From: Propionibacteriaceae bacterium | GTDB lineage: Bacteria; Actinomycetota; Actinomycetes; Propionibacteriales; Propionibacteriaceae | Assembly: GCA_031268065.1 (NCBI GenBank) | Contig: JAIRXX010000269.1 | Location: 1 to 5,139, forward strand | Reading direction: 5' to 3' | Length of the DNA stretch: 5,139 nt | Part shown: piece by piece, positions 1-5,139 of the stretch | How the letters are laid out: each line of letters begins with the position of its first letter | How positions within the stretch are numbered: the stretch's first letter is position 1 | Notes under the pieces: generated by a model | Told to the model about the DNA's origin: nothing | Databases searched by the model: none | What the model saw: only the letters and a program-made list of their open reading frames with translations | Made by a program: the position numbers and the translations under genes

Positions 1-2292
1 TACCCGATGGGCTGGGATGACAACGGGCTGCCCACCGAGCGCCGGGTGCAGAATTATTACGGCGTGCGCTGCGTGCCGTCAGTGCCCTACGACCCTGATT
101 TCACCCCTCCGGAAAAACCGGACCCCAAGCGGCAGGTACACATCTCGCGGCGGAATTTCGTTGAATTGTGCGTGCAGCTGACCGCCGTCGATGAATTGGC
201 CTTTGAAGACCTCTGGCGCAGGCTGGGGCTGAGCGTGGACTGGGACCACCTCTACACCACGATCTCGCTCGATTCGCAGCGCATCGCCCAGCGGGCTTTC
301 CTGCGCAACCTCGCCCGGGGTGAAGCGTACCTGGCCGAGGCCCCGACGCTTTGGGACGTGACTTTCCAGACCGCCGTCGCCCAAGCCGAATTGGTGGACA
401 AAGAATACAAGGGCAATTACTACCGGATCGCCTTCCATGCCCCTGATTTCCCAGTCCACATTGAGACGACCCGCCCGGAGTTGATTCCGGCTGTGTGCGC
501 CTTGATCGCCCATCCGAGCGACGAGCGCTACCAGCCGCTCTTCGGCACCACGGTGAAATCACCGCTCTTCGATGTGGAAATCCCGGTGCTCGCCCACCAC
601 GCGGCGGAACCCGACAAAGGCGCCGGCATCGCCATGTGCTGCACTTTCGGGGATCTCACCGACGTGCAATGGTGGCGCGAGCTGCGGCTGCCAGCCAGAG
701 TCGTGCTGACCAAGGACGGACGCATCCAGTCCGAAACCCCGGATTGGCTCACCAACCCCGCGCCCTTCGCCGAGCTAGCCGGAAAAACCGCCTTCTCCGC
801 CCGTGAGGCTATCGTGGCGATGCTGCGCGAGTCCGGCGAGCTGGTCGGCGACCCCAAGCCGACGGTCCGGCAGACCAAATACTTCGAGAAGGGCGACAAG
901 CCGTTGGAAATCGTCTCCACCCGGCAGTGGTATATCCGCAATGGCGGGCGCGACGAGACGTTGCGCGCGGAATTGCTGCAACGCGGAGCAGAACTGGCCT
1001 GGGTGCCGGAGCATATGCGGCACCGCTTCAGCGACTGGGTTAACGGGCTGAACGGCGATTGGCTGATCTCCCGGCAGCGTTTCTTCGGAGTCCCCTTCCC
1101 GATCTGGTATCCGCTCGATGCCGACGGCGAGCCAGATTACAACCACCCCATCGCCGCCGCCGAGTCGGCGCTCCCCATCGACCCCCAGACCGAACCTGCG
1201 CCCGGCTTCACCGAAGACCAGCGCGGCGCTCCAGGTGGCTTCATCGCCGATCCAGATGTGATGGACACCTGGGCCACGTCCTCGCTCACCCCGCAGATAG
1301 CGACCGGCTGGGACTTCGACGAGGAGTTGTTCCAGCTGGCTTTCCCGATGGACATGGCGCCACAGGCCCACGACATCATTCGCACCTGGCTGTTCTCCAG
1401 GGTGCTGCGCTCCCATCTGGAGCATGGGGTGTTGCCTTGGCGGCTCGCCGCGATCTCTGGATTCGTGGTCGATCCAGACCGCAAGAAGATGAGCAAATCC
1501 AAGGGCAATGTCATCGTGCCCAATGAAATCTTGGAGAAATTCGGCGCGGACGCGGTGCGCTGGAGGGCAGCGCTGGCACGTCCGGGAATGGATTCGCCCT
1601 TCGACGAGGCGCAAATGAAGGTTGGGCGGCGGCTGGCGACGAAATTGCTGAATGCGAGCAAGTTCATCCTGGGCGCCGGACTGCCGGACAGCGACCAGGA
1701 GCCCAGCGATCCAGCCGATCTGGCGATGCTGGCCGAGTTGCGCTCAGTGGTCAGCGCCGCCACCGAATCCTTTGACGGCTACGACTACAGCTCCGTGCTG
1801 GAGTCCGTCGAACGTTTCTTCTGGTCCTTCTGCGACGACTACCTGGAATTGGTCAAGGAACGCGCTTACGGAGCGCAGGGTACCCAGGCGGCGAATTCGG
1901 CTCGGATAGCGCTGCGGATGGCGCTGCATGTGCAGCTGCGGCTGTTCGCCCCCTTCCTGCCCTTCGTCACTGAAGAGGCGTGGTCCTGGTGGCAGTCGGG
2001 TTCCATCCACCTCGCCCAGTGGCCGAGCGCCACCGAGCTTCCCGCCGGCGGGAATCCACTGCTGCTGCCCGACGTGGCCGCTGCGCTGTTCGGCATCCGG
2101 GGGGCGAAGTCGCAGGCCAAGGTCTCGATGAAGACTGAGATCGCCAAAGCCGAGTTTGTCGGCCCCGCCGAAAGCCTGGACCGGTTGCGGGCGGTGGCAG
2201 CTGATCTGTGCTCGGTGGGGCACATCACCGGAGAAGTCTCTTGGACGGCGGCTGGCGACCCGCTGCGGGTGAATGTCGAATTGGCGCTGTGA
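1..2292 (+). CDS. valS: Valine--tRNA ligase (valyl-tRNA synthetase), 5' truncated by window edge
   Basis: Class I aminoacyl-tRNA synthetase that charges tRNA-Val with valine in the cytoplasm. The frame is open from base 1 (first residue Tyr), so the real start and the HIGH signature lie upstream; the 763 residues present suggest that about 80-100 are missing. Visible: [12 protein letters not shown] of the catalytic core (residues 4-15 of the fragment); the CP1 editing domain (about 130-300) with TTRPE at 156-160, KGAG at 206-209 and a TFGDxTD stretch; the KMSKS signature at 496-500 (bases 1486-1500); then the helical anticodon-binding domain (about 545-665) with [13 protein letters not shown]. 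After a short C-terminal domain it ends at VELAL, without the long C-terminal coiled-coil arm of E. coli- and Thermus-type ValS. This matches the shorter archaeal-like form used by many actinobacteria. The reading frame is intact. The next gene starts inside its stop codon. Confidence 0.97.
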   Translation, partial: YPMGWDDNGLPTERRVQNYYGVRCVPSVPYDPDFTPPEKPDPKRQVHISRRNFVELCVQLTAVDELAFEDLWRRLGLSVDWDHLYTTISLDSQRIAQRAFLRNLARGEAYLAEAPTLWDVTFQTAVAQAELVDKEYKGNYYRIAFHAPDFPVHIETTRPELIPAVCALIAHPSDERYQPLFGTTVKSPLFDVEIPVLAHHAAEPDKGAGIAMCCTFGDLTDVQWWRELRLPARVVLTKDGRIQSETPDWLTNPAPFAELAGKTAFSAREAIVAMLRESGELVGDPKPTVRQTKYFEKGDKPLEIVSTRQWYIRNGGRDETLRAELLQRGAELAWVPEHMRHRFSDWVNGLNGDWLISRQRFFGVPFPIWYPLDADGEPDYNHPIAAAESALPIDPQTEPAPGFTEDQRGAPGGFIADPDVMDTWATSSLTPQIATGWDFDEELFQLAFPMDMAPQAHDIIRTWLFSRVLRSHLEHGVLPWRLAAISGFVVDPDRKKMSKSKGNVIVPNEILEKFGADAVRWRAALARPGMDSPFDEAQMKVGRRLATKLLNASKFILGAGLPDSDQEPSDPADLAMLAELRSVVSAATESFDGYDYSSVLESVERFFWSFCDDYLELVKERAYGAQGTQAANSARIALRMALHVQLRLFAPFLPFVTEEAWSWWQSGSIHLAQWPSATELPAGGNPLLLPDVAAALFGIRGAKSQAKVSMKTEIAKAEFVGPAESLDRLRAVAADLCSVGHITGEVSWTAAGDPLRVNVELAL

Positions 2293-2738
2293 GCCGAATC
2301 GTGAGACGCCTTCTGGCCGCCTGCAGTGTCGCGTTGGCCCTGTCTGGTTGCGCCGAGAGCCTGCCGGGTGCGCCGACAGGCACCGTGGACGCCTATTCCG
2401 TCACCATAGGCGACTGCACCGGGCCGATTTCGTCAGGTGTCGCTGACCGCTTGGAGTTAATCGACTGCGCCGCCGAGCACAACTGGGAGGCTTTCGCCGC
2501 CACCAAGCTTGATCCGGAGAAGTATCCCGGCAACCCGGCGCTCACCCGGACGGCTGGGGAGTACTGCGAGGCGGCCTTCGCTGACTTCGTTGGAGCAAAA
2601 ATCAATAAGTCAAAATACGACCTGACCTTCCTGCTGCCGACCGACGATACTTGGGCTGCCGGGGACCGTGAAGTCGTTTGCCTGGCTGGTTCGGCCAGCA
2701 AGCAGCTCACCGGATCGCTGGAGGGTATCGGAAAGTAG
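2289..2738 (+). CDS. Lipoprotein with septum-formation-like Cys-rich domain
   Basis: A 149-residue secreted lipoprotein. From the GTG at 2289 the N-terminus is VSRIVRR, followed by a hydrophobic stretch and the lipobox LSGC, with Cys21 as the predicted lipidated residue; it should sit on the outer face of the membrane. The mature part has four further cysteines (43, 60, 93, 131), enough for two disulfides. They lie in a recognisable order: IGDC, then [18 protein letters not shown], and a C-terminal P-x4-W-x2-GDREVVC block followed by TGSLEG. This resembles the actinobacterial 'septum formation' family (Pfam Septum_form), whose molecular function is not established. An upstream in-frame ATG at 2208 would add 27 residues and bury the signal peptide; the GTG at 2289, overlapping the valS stop as GTGA, is preferred. 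A GTG at 2301 is also possible. Probably expressed with valS by translational coupling, since no strong Shine-Dalgarno is visible. The family assignment is from memory of motifs. Confidence 0.85.
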   Translation: MSRIVRRLLAACSVALALSGCAESLPGAPTGTVDAYSVTIGDCTGPISSGVADRLELIDCAAEHNWEAFAATKLDPEKYPGNPALTRTAGEYCEAAFADFVGAKINKSKYDLTFLLPTDDTWAAGDREVVCLAGSASKQLTGSLEGIGK

Positions 2739-2768
2739 CCAGCGGCGATTATGTCGAATCTGTCACGC

Positions 2769-2774
2769 TAGAAT
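2769..2774 (+). promoter_or_regulatory. Candidate -10 box for the luxR-family gene
   Basis: TAGAAT matches the sigma70-type -10 consensus at five of six positions and lies in the 87-bp gap after the lipoprotein gene. No convincing -35 is seen at the right distance (about 2746-2751). If used, transcription would start near 2781. That makes the ATG at 2787 almost leaderless but gives the TTG at 2826 a normal leader with its Shine-Dalgarno. Confidence 0.35.
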
Positions 2775-2810
2775 CTGGAACTATCTATGATGTGTGGAGT
2801 GAAGCTGCCG

Positions 2811-2820
2811 GGAAAGGGGG
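2811..2820 (+). promoter_or_regulatory. Ribosome binding site that decides the TTG start of the luxR-family gene
   Basis: GGAAAGGGGG ends 5 nt before the in-frame TTG at 2826. This purine-rich block is the best Shine-Dalgarno in the region. The alternative tandem ATGs at 2787 and 2790 have only a weak GGAA several bases upstream. The protein from the TTG begins MSVDPSAMVLDLLAE, which leads directly into the first helix. Confidence 0.55.
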
Positions 2821-2825
2821 TTACC

Positions 2826-3539
2826 TTGTCAGTTGACCCTTCCGCTATGGTCCTAGACCTATTGGCCGAAACTTTGATCGCCATCAATGAGGGGCAGGCT
2901 GCTGACCCAACGATCATCTCCCACCTAGCCAAGGCGCTAGACGTCGGTGCGGCGATCAGCGTCTATGTGGACAAAGACACCGCTTTCGAGCTGGTGGCCG
3001 CCTACCCGTCCGAATACGAGACCCAGGCGTTGATCGGATATTTGGAGAGCGTCGATCCGACTTCGCTGGTCCACCACATCATGGTGGACCACCACAAGGG
3101 AGTCGGCCATATCGTGTTGATCAACATCCCTCCTGACGACGAAGTGGCGCCCGATGGCGGATTCGCCCGGATAATGGCCTTTGCCAGGCCAGAGCCGTAC
3201 AACGAAGACAACGGAGTCCTGCTGGAACGCGCGTGGCGTCCGCTTAGCGCGCTCTGGCCGCAGGCGGCCCGCGCCTACGCGCAGCGCCGGGGAGCCAACT
3301 CGAATTTCAACATCACCTCCAGAGAGCGCGAAGTGCTCGAACTGCTGGCCAGGGGAATGCTCGCCACCTCAATCGCGTCCCGGTTGAACCTGTCGCCGCG
3401 CACCGTCCACAAACACCTCGGCAATATCTACCGCAAGCTCGGCGTACATGACCGCCTGGTAGCCGTCAGCATCGCCCGTTCCAGTGGCTTGATCAGCGCC
3501 GCCCCCAACAAATCCAGCCGAAAGCCGTTGGACTCCTAA
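2826..3539 (+). CDS. LuxR/GerE-family transcriptional regulator with GAF-like N-terminal region
   Basis: A DNA-binding regulator of 237 residues from the TTG at 2826, or 250 from the ATG at 2787. The C-terminal LuxR-type helix-turn-helix spans about residues 163-219 (TTG numbering): ITSREREVLELLARGM, the recognition helix region NLSPRTVHKHLGNIYRKLGV, and a closing dimer helix. The first about 150 residues are not a response-regulator receiver domain: there is no acidic pocket or phosphoacceptor Asp pattern. An alpha/beta pattern (helix MVLDLLAETLIAI, strand AAISVYV, LVAAYP, strand GHIVLINI, FARIMAFARP) looks like a small sensory fold of GAF type; this is a judgement from pattern only. No kinase or other partner gene is visible. 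The gene stands alone between the lipoprotein (87 bp upstream) and the protease (289 bp downstream, same strand), so it may control either flank; its targets are unknown. A 10-bp perfect inverted repeat lies inside the coding region at 3067-3091. Confidence 0.88.
   Translation: MSVDPSAMVLDLLAETLIAINEGQAADPTIISHLAKALDVGAAISVYVDKDTAFELVAAYPSEYETQALIGYLESVDPTSLVHHIMVDHHKGVGHIVLINIPPDDEVAPDGGFARIMAFARPEPYNEDNGVLLERAWRPLSALWPQAARAYAQRRGANSNFNITSREREVLELLARGMLATSIASRLNLSPRTVHKHLGNIYRKLGVHDRLVAVSIARSSGLISAAPNKSSRKPLDS
3067..3091. repeat. 10-bp perfect inverted repeat inside the luxR-family gene
   Basis: TGGTCCACCA and TGGTGGACCA are exact reverse complements separated by the 5-base loop CATCA, so the mRNA can fold a strong 10-bp hairpin here. 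In protein the segment reads LVHHIMVDHH, so part of the symmetry follows from the repeated His-His codons. No run of T follows, so it is not an intrinsic terminator. Confidence 0.7.
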
Positions 3540-3587
3540 CAGGGCAGTGAATCGACCGCCGCACACAGCGGCTCTGCGGCCGCGCGA

Positions 3588-3681
3588 CCAAAAAAGTGGG
3601 ACAGACCCCCAAAAGCGAGCCATGTCGCGCTCATACTGGAGCGACTGGCGACGAAGTGAGGGCAGTTTTGTCCCACTTTGG
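3588..3681. repeat. 94-bp segment bounded by inverted repeats; possible IS/MITE remnant
   Basis: AAAGTGGGACA at 3593-3603 is repeated exactly inverted at 3669-3679 (TGTCCCACTTT). The match can be extended by CC/GG and A runs to CCAAAAAAGTGGGACA on the left and TGTCCCACTTTGG on the right. The 65 bases between hold a small CGCTC/GAGCG hairpin (3628-3643). Terminal inverted repeats around a short non-coding core resemble a miniature or internally deleted insertion element. No target-site duplication is evident, and no transposase residue pattern was recognised in either direction. Confidence 0.4.
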
Positions 3682-3722
3682 TTTGTGCGTAGAACACGCT
3701 GCCCCAGGCGTCATCGGTCTCC

Positions 3723-3749
3723 TGTGACATCACAACATGCGACATCTCA
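3723..3749. repeat. Imperfect 12-bp direct repeat upstream of the protease promoter (possible operator)
   Basis: TGTGACATCACA (3723-3734) and TGCGACATCTCA (3738-3749) are identical at 10 of 12 positions with a 15-bp period, ending 10 bp before the -35 box. The first copy is also an inverted repeat (TGTGA-CA-TCACA). The position fits an activator or repressor site for the downstream gene; the protein that binds it is unknown. Confidence 0.35.
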
Positions 3750-3759
3750 CCCCAGTGCC

Positions 3760-3790
3760 TTGATAAATGAACACGGGGGGGGGGTAGGCT
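3760..3790 (+). promoter_or_regulatory. Promoter of the protease-lipoprotein unit, with G10 in the spacer
   Basis: The -35 box TTGATA (3760-3765, five of six matches to TTGACA) and the -10 box TAGGCT (3785-3790, keeping the TA...T frame) are separated by 19 nt. The spacer consists of nine mixed bases followed by ten G. Transcription would start near 3797, giving a leader of about 32 nt with a good Shine-Dalgarno. A 19-nt spacer is longer than the 17-nt optimum, so loss of one or two G should strengthen the promoter and gain should weaken it. A second -10-like TATAGG at 3796-3801 lacks a matching -35. Confidence 0.55.
3775..3784 (+). repeat. Homopolymer tract of ten G
   Basis: Ten consecutive G lie directly against the -10 box of the protease promoter. 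Tracts of this length in bacteria are prone to slipped-strand mispairing. Here it is intergenic and within the promoter spacer, so length change would alter transcription and not the reading frame. It is the only homopolymer of this length noticed in the window. Confidence 0.95.
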
Positions 3791-3817
3791 CCCGTTATAG
3801 GTAAGTCCCTGGTCAGT

Positions 3818-3824
3818 AGGAGAG
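3818..3824 (+). promoter_or_regulatory. Ribosome binding site of the protease gene
   Basis: AGGAGAG is a near-perfect anti-Shine-Dalgarno match 4 nt before the ATG at 3829. It fixes this start and suggests efficient translation when the promoter is active. Confidence 0.8.
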
Positions 3825-3828
3825 TGTA

Positions 3829-4368
3829 ATGAGAACAAAAATTAAAGTGATGACCATCACAGCAGTGATCACTTTGTTATATGCGTTGCTGGCTTCGCCC
3901 CCAACTGCCAATGCCGCCGGATCGTGTTTTTCCGGTGGTTCGAGCACCAATTCGTTCGCTGTCAAATATGGTGCCGTAAATGACACTTGGGTTGGTTATT
4001 TCGATACAGCTAGAACCCGATGGAACAGCGCTGGCGTTTCAGCTTCGATCGGCAAAGGCACCAGTGCAAATAGAAGCGTCACCGCAAGCAGATACACTTG
4101 GTCCGATTATGGCAGGTACTACCCACCTGGCTCGTCTTTCAAAATCGAGATAAATGCTAGAACCCTTGGCGAAGCCGCTCCAAGTTCCCAGTCTTCAAAT
4201 TGGATGAAGTCAACTGTAACCCACGAATTCGGCCACGCTCTTAAATTGGTTGACAATCCATTGCCGTCATCGCCAAATGCTTCGCTCATGAACCATGGTC
4301 GTAACAGAAATACAGTGGGCTCACCCACATCAACTGACAAATCTACCGTGAAAGCGTGCTACAAATGA
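3829..4368 (+). CDS. Small secreted zinc metalloprotease (matrixin/snapalysin-like metzincin)
   Basis: A 179-residue exported protein. Residues 1-29 form a Sec signal peptide: basic start MRTKIK, hydrophobic core to about Leu21, and a cleavage site after ANA (27-29). The mature chain of about 150 residues has no obvious propeptide. Zinc-binding motif HEFGHALKLVD at 132-142: His132, catalytic Glu133, His136 and Asp142 as probable third ligand, i.e. HExxHxxxxxD as in snapalysin-type metzincins; the Gly usual at the eighth position is Lys139. A likely Met-turn follows at 152-154 (SLM). The upstream segment FDTARTRWNSAGV and the strand FKIEINA fit the N-terminal half of such folds. The only mature cysteines, Cys33 and Cys177, are near the two ends and could form one disulfide. 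Strong Shine-Dalgarno; promoter carrying G10; stop overlapped by the next gene. GC is about 45% in sampled stretches, well below valS, suggesting acquisition. Protease activity is inferred from the motif; the substrate is unknown. Confidence 0.85.
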   Translation: MRTKIKVMTITAVITLLYALLASPPTANAAGSCFSGGSSTNSFAVKYGAVNDTWVGYFDTARTRWNSAGVSASIGKGTSANRSVTASRYTWSDYGRYYPPGSSFKIEINARTLGEAAPSSQSSNWMKSTVTHEFGHALKLVDNPLPSSPNASLMNHGRNRNTVGSPTSTDKSTVKACYK

Positions 4369-4997
4369 GAAATAGAGCAGTAATATTGGTTGCTTCTACT
4401 GTCCTGCTCGCACTGCCACTGAGCGGATGCGGAGCGTCTGAGCAGGAGGTGCCAACCCCTACCAAGACGATTGTCTCGCATGGCGACTTCATTGAATATC
4501 TGTCCCTGGAGAAGTCCGTCGAGGCGGCAGACGCCGTAATCTTCGGAACTTGGGTCGATTCACGCGAAGAACTGCTATTCCCGATCATGGACGACGAGCA
4601 GGATCCTGCGAAAAATCCGCAAGCCGGCGTAGAACTCACCGAGGAAGAATTGCTGGATAGCGCCAATCCTGTCACTATCTCCACTATCAAGATCACCAAA
4701 GTACTGAAGGGCAAACTGGCCGCAGGCGGCACTATCGACGTTCGTCAATTCGGTGGCGTGAAGGATGGCGTCCGCCACGCCGACTCAGATACGACGCTGC
4801 TGAAAGAGTCTAAATCGAAGAATCTACTGCTGCTACTCACTTACTGGGCAGAAGAAGACGACTTCACCCCGCTCAACCCCATAGAGGGTGCTTGGGCCGT
4901 CTCAGGCGACAAAATTGCCTGCCTGTCCGAGGCCGAGCCTGTTTTTTCCATCAAATCACTAGACGAGGTTGTGGCTAAGGCTAAGGCAAGCAAGTAG
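4365..4997 (+). CDS. Predicted lipoprotein, translationally coupled to the secreted protease
   Basis: A 210-residue protein of unknown function. The N-terminus MRNR is followed by a hydrophobic stretch and the lipobox LSGC, with Cys22 as lipidation site, so it is expected on the outer membrane-leaflet surface of the cell. The ATG at 4365 overlaps the protease stop as ATGA; a GTG at 4356 would add only MLQ and is less likely. After a linker rich in Thr, Pro and Glu, the segment SVEAADAVIFGTWVDS (51-66), the strands TISTIKITKVLKGKL (104-118) and TIDVRQFGG (123-131), and a hydrophobic NLLLLLTYW (153-161) follow the order of a beta-rich domain seen in many Gram-positive secreted proteins of unknown role ('ADaVv.G.V ... 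vlKG ... i.v.q.GG ... LlfL'). The chain is acidic in the middle (EEELL, DDEQD) and Lys-rich at the end. No catalytic motif seen. Coupling suggests it works with the protease as anchor, chaperone or inhibitor; this is inference. Confidence 0.83.
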   Translation: MRNRAVILVASTVLLALPLSGCGASEQEVPTPTKTIVSHGDFIEYLSLEKSVEAADAVIFGTWVDSREELLFPIMDDEQDPAKNPQAGVELTEEELLDSANPVTISTIKITKVLKGKLAAGGTIDVRQFGGVKDGVRHADSDTTLLKESKSKNLLLLLTYWAEEDDFTPLNPIEGAWAVSGDKIACLSEAEPVFSIKSLDEVVAKAKASK

Positions 4998-5018
4998 CCT
5001 CTGCTAGAACTAAATTGC

Positions 5019-5139
5019 CTAGGCGCTCTTGGCCTGCCGCGAGGGGGCCAACTGCGCCCGGCGAATCAGCTGGGTACACACTTGCTGCTGGGATTCGTCC
5101 ACGTCTACCACGACTTGGCTGATCTCTTCCTCGCTGGGC
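5019..5139 (-). CDS. C-terminal end of an unidentified convergent gene (partial)
   Basis: Reading the minus strand from the right edge, a frame runs through 39 residues, beginning PSEEEISQVVVDVDESQQQV and ending SRQAKSA, to a TAG at 5021-5019. The acidic helix-like start, Gln-rich middle and basic tail (RRAQLAPSRQAK) look like a genuine protein end, and the GC-rich third positions fit the host chromosome. The stop lies 21 bp past the lipoprotein stop on the opposite strand, a convergent arrangement with no intrinsic terminator visible between. The fragment is too short to assign a family. Confidence 0.6.
   Translation of the reverse strand, partial: PSEEEISQVVVDVDESQQQVCTQLIRRAQLAPSRQAKSA

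Noticed and set aside
775..1614. Long minus-strand open frame (279 codons) opposite valS, and several other 100-200 codon frames across 1-2230
   Set aside because: They overlie the clearly coding valS frame, have no recognisable motifs and are the expected result of high GC at third positions.
2208..2288. ATG at 2208 as the start of the septum-formation-like lipoprotein
   Set aside because: It would add 27 residues ahead of the signal peptide and overlap valS by 85 bp; the GTG at 2289 gives a proper signal peptide and a GTGA overlap.
3558..3580. GC-rich hairpin (GCCGCA/TGCGGC) after the luxR-family stop as an intrinsic terminator
   Set aside because: The arms can pair but are followed by CGCGCGACC and a run of A, not T, so it lacks the U-tract.
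3723..3734. TGTGACATCACA as a CRP site
   Set aside because: The half-sites match but the spacing is 2 bases, not 6, so a standard CRP dimer would not fit.
3536..3838. 100-codon minus-strand frame and 85-codon plus-strand frame in the region between luxR and the protease
   Set aside because: No signal, domain or Shine-Dalgarno; composition is Arg/Ser/Pro or Cys/His rich without pattern. They cross the inverted repeats and the promoter.
4356..4364. GTG at 4356 as the start of the second lipoprotein
   Set aside because: It adds only three residues; the ATG at 4365 forms the usual ATGA stop-start overlap and a typical short basic N-region.
4978..5000. AGGCTA/TAGCCT inverted repeat across the lipoprotein stop as a terminator
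   Set aside because: Only 6 bp with an 11-nt loop and no T-run after it.
5017..5024. GCCTAGGC palindrome between the convergent genes
   Set aside because: An 8-bp palindrome without loop is common by chance and coincides with the stop codon of the minus-strand gene.
5029..5051. TTGGCC/GGCCAA inverted repeat as a bidirectional terminator
   Set aside because: It lies in the coding end of the minus-strand gene and has no T-run on either side.

Overview
The window comes from the chromosome of a high-GC Gram-positive bacterium (Actinomycetota). This rests on a valyl-tRNA synthetase of the actinobacterial/archaeal-like form (start [13 protein letters not shown]), a Cys-rich lipoprotein resembling the actinobacterial 'septum formation' family, GTG and TTG starts, and roughly 60% GC in the housekeeping part. 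Genus cannot be read from the sequence.

Layout. (1) 1-2292 (+): the 3' nine-tenths of valS, cut by the left edge so that the HIGH signature is outside. (2) 2289-2738 (+): a small lipoprotein whose GTG start overlaps the valS stop (GTGA), so it is probably cotranscribed with valS. (3) 2826-3539 (+): a stand-alone LuxR/GerE-type regulator with a GAF-like N-terminal region, probably starting at TTG behind a strong Shine-Dalgarno rather than at an upstream ATG. (4) 3540-3828: a 289-bp gene-free region holding a 94-bp segment bounded by inverted repeats (possible insertion-element remnant), a 12-bp direct repeat, and a recognisable promoter with a run of ten G residues between its -35 and -10 boxes. 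(5) 3829-4368 (+): a secreted mini-metalloprotease with an HExxHxxxxxD zinc motif, in DNA of clearly lower GC (about 45% in sampled stretches). (6) 4365-4997 (+): a lipoprotein overlapping the protease stop by ATGA. (7) 5019-5139 (-): the C-terminal end of an unidentified convergent gene.

Most interesting point: the secreted protease and its lipoprotein partner form a two-gene, translationally coupled unit whose only visible promoter has a G10 homopolymer in a 19-nt spacer (TTGATA-N9-G10-TAGGCT). Slippage of this tract would change spacer length and so promoter strength, the same architecture as known phase-variable promoters (e.g. Neisseria porA). Inference: an accessory, probably acquired, phase-variable secreted protease locus, possibly also controlled by the adjacent LuxR regulator. 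The lipoprotein could be an anchor, chaperone or inhibitor of the protease; nothing in the sequence decides among these.
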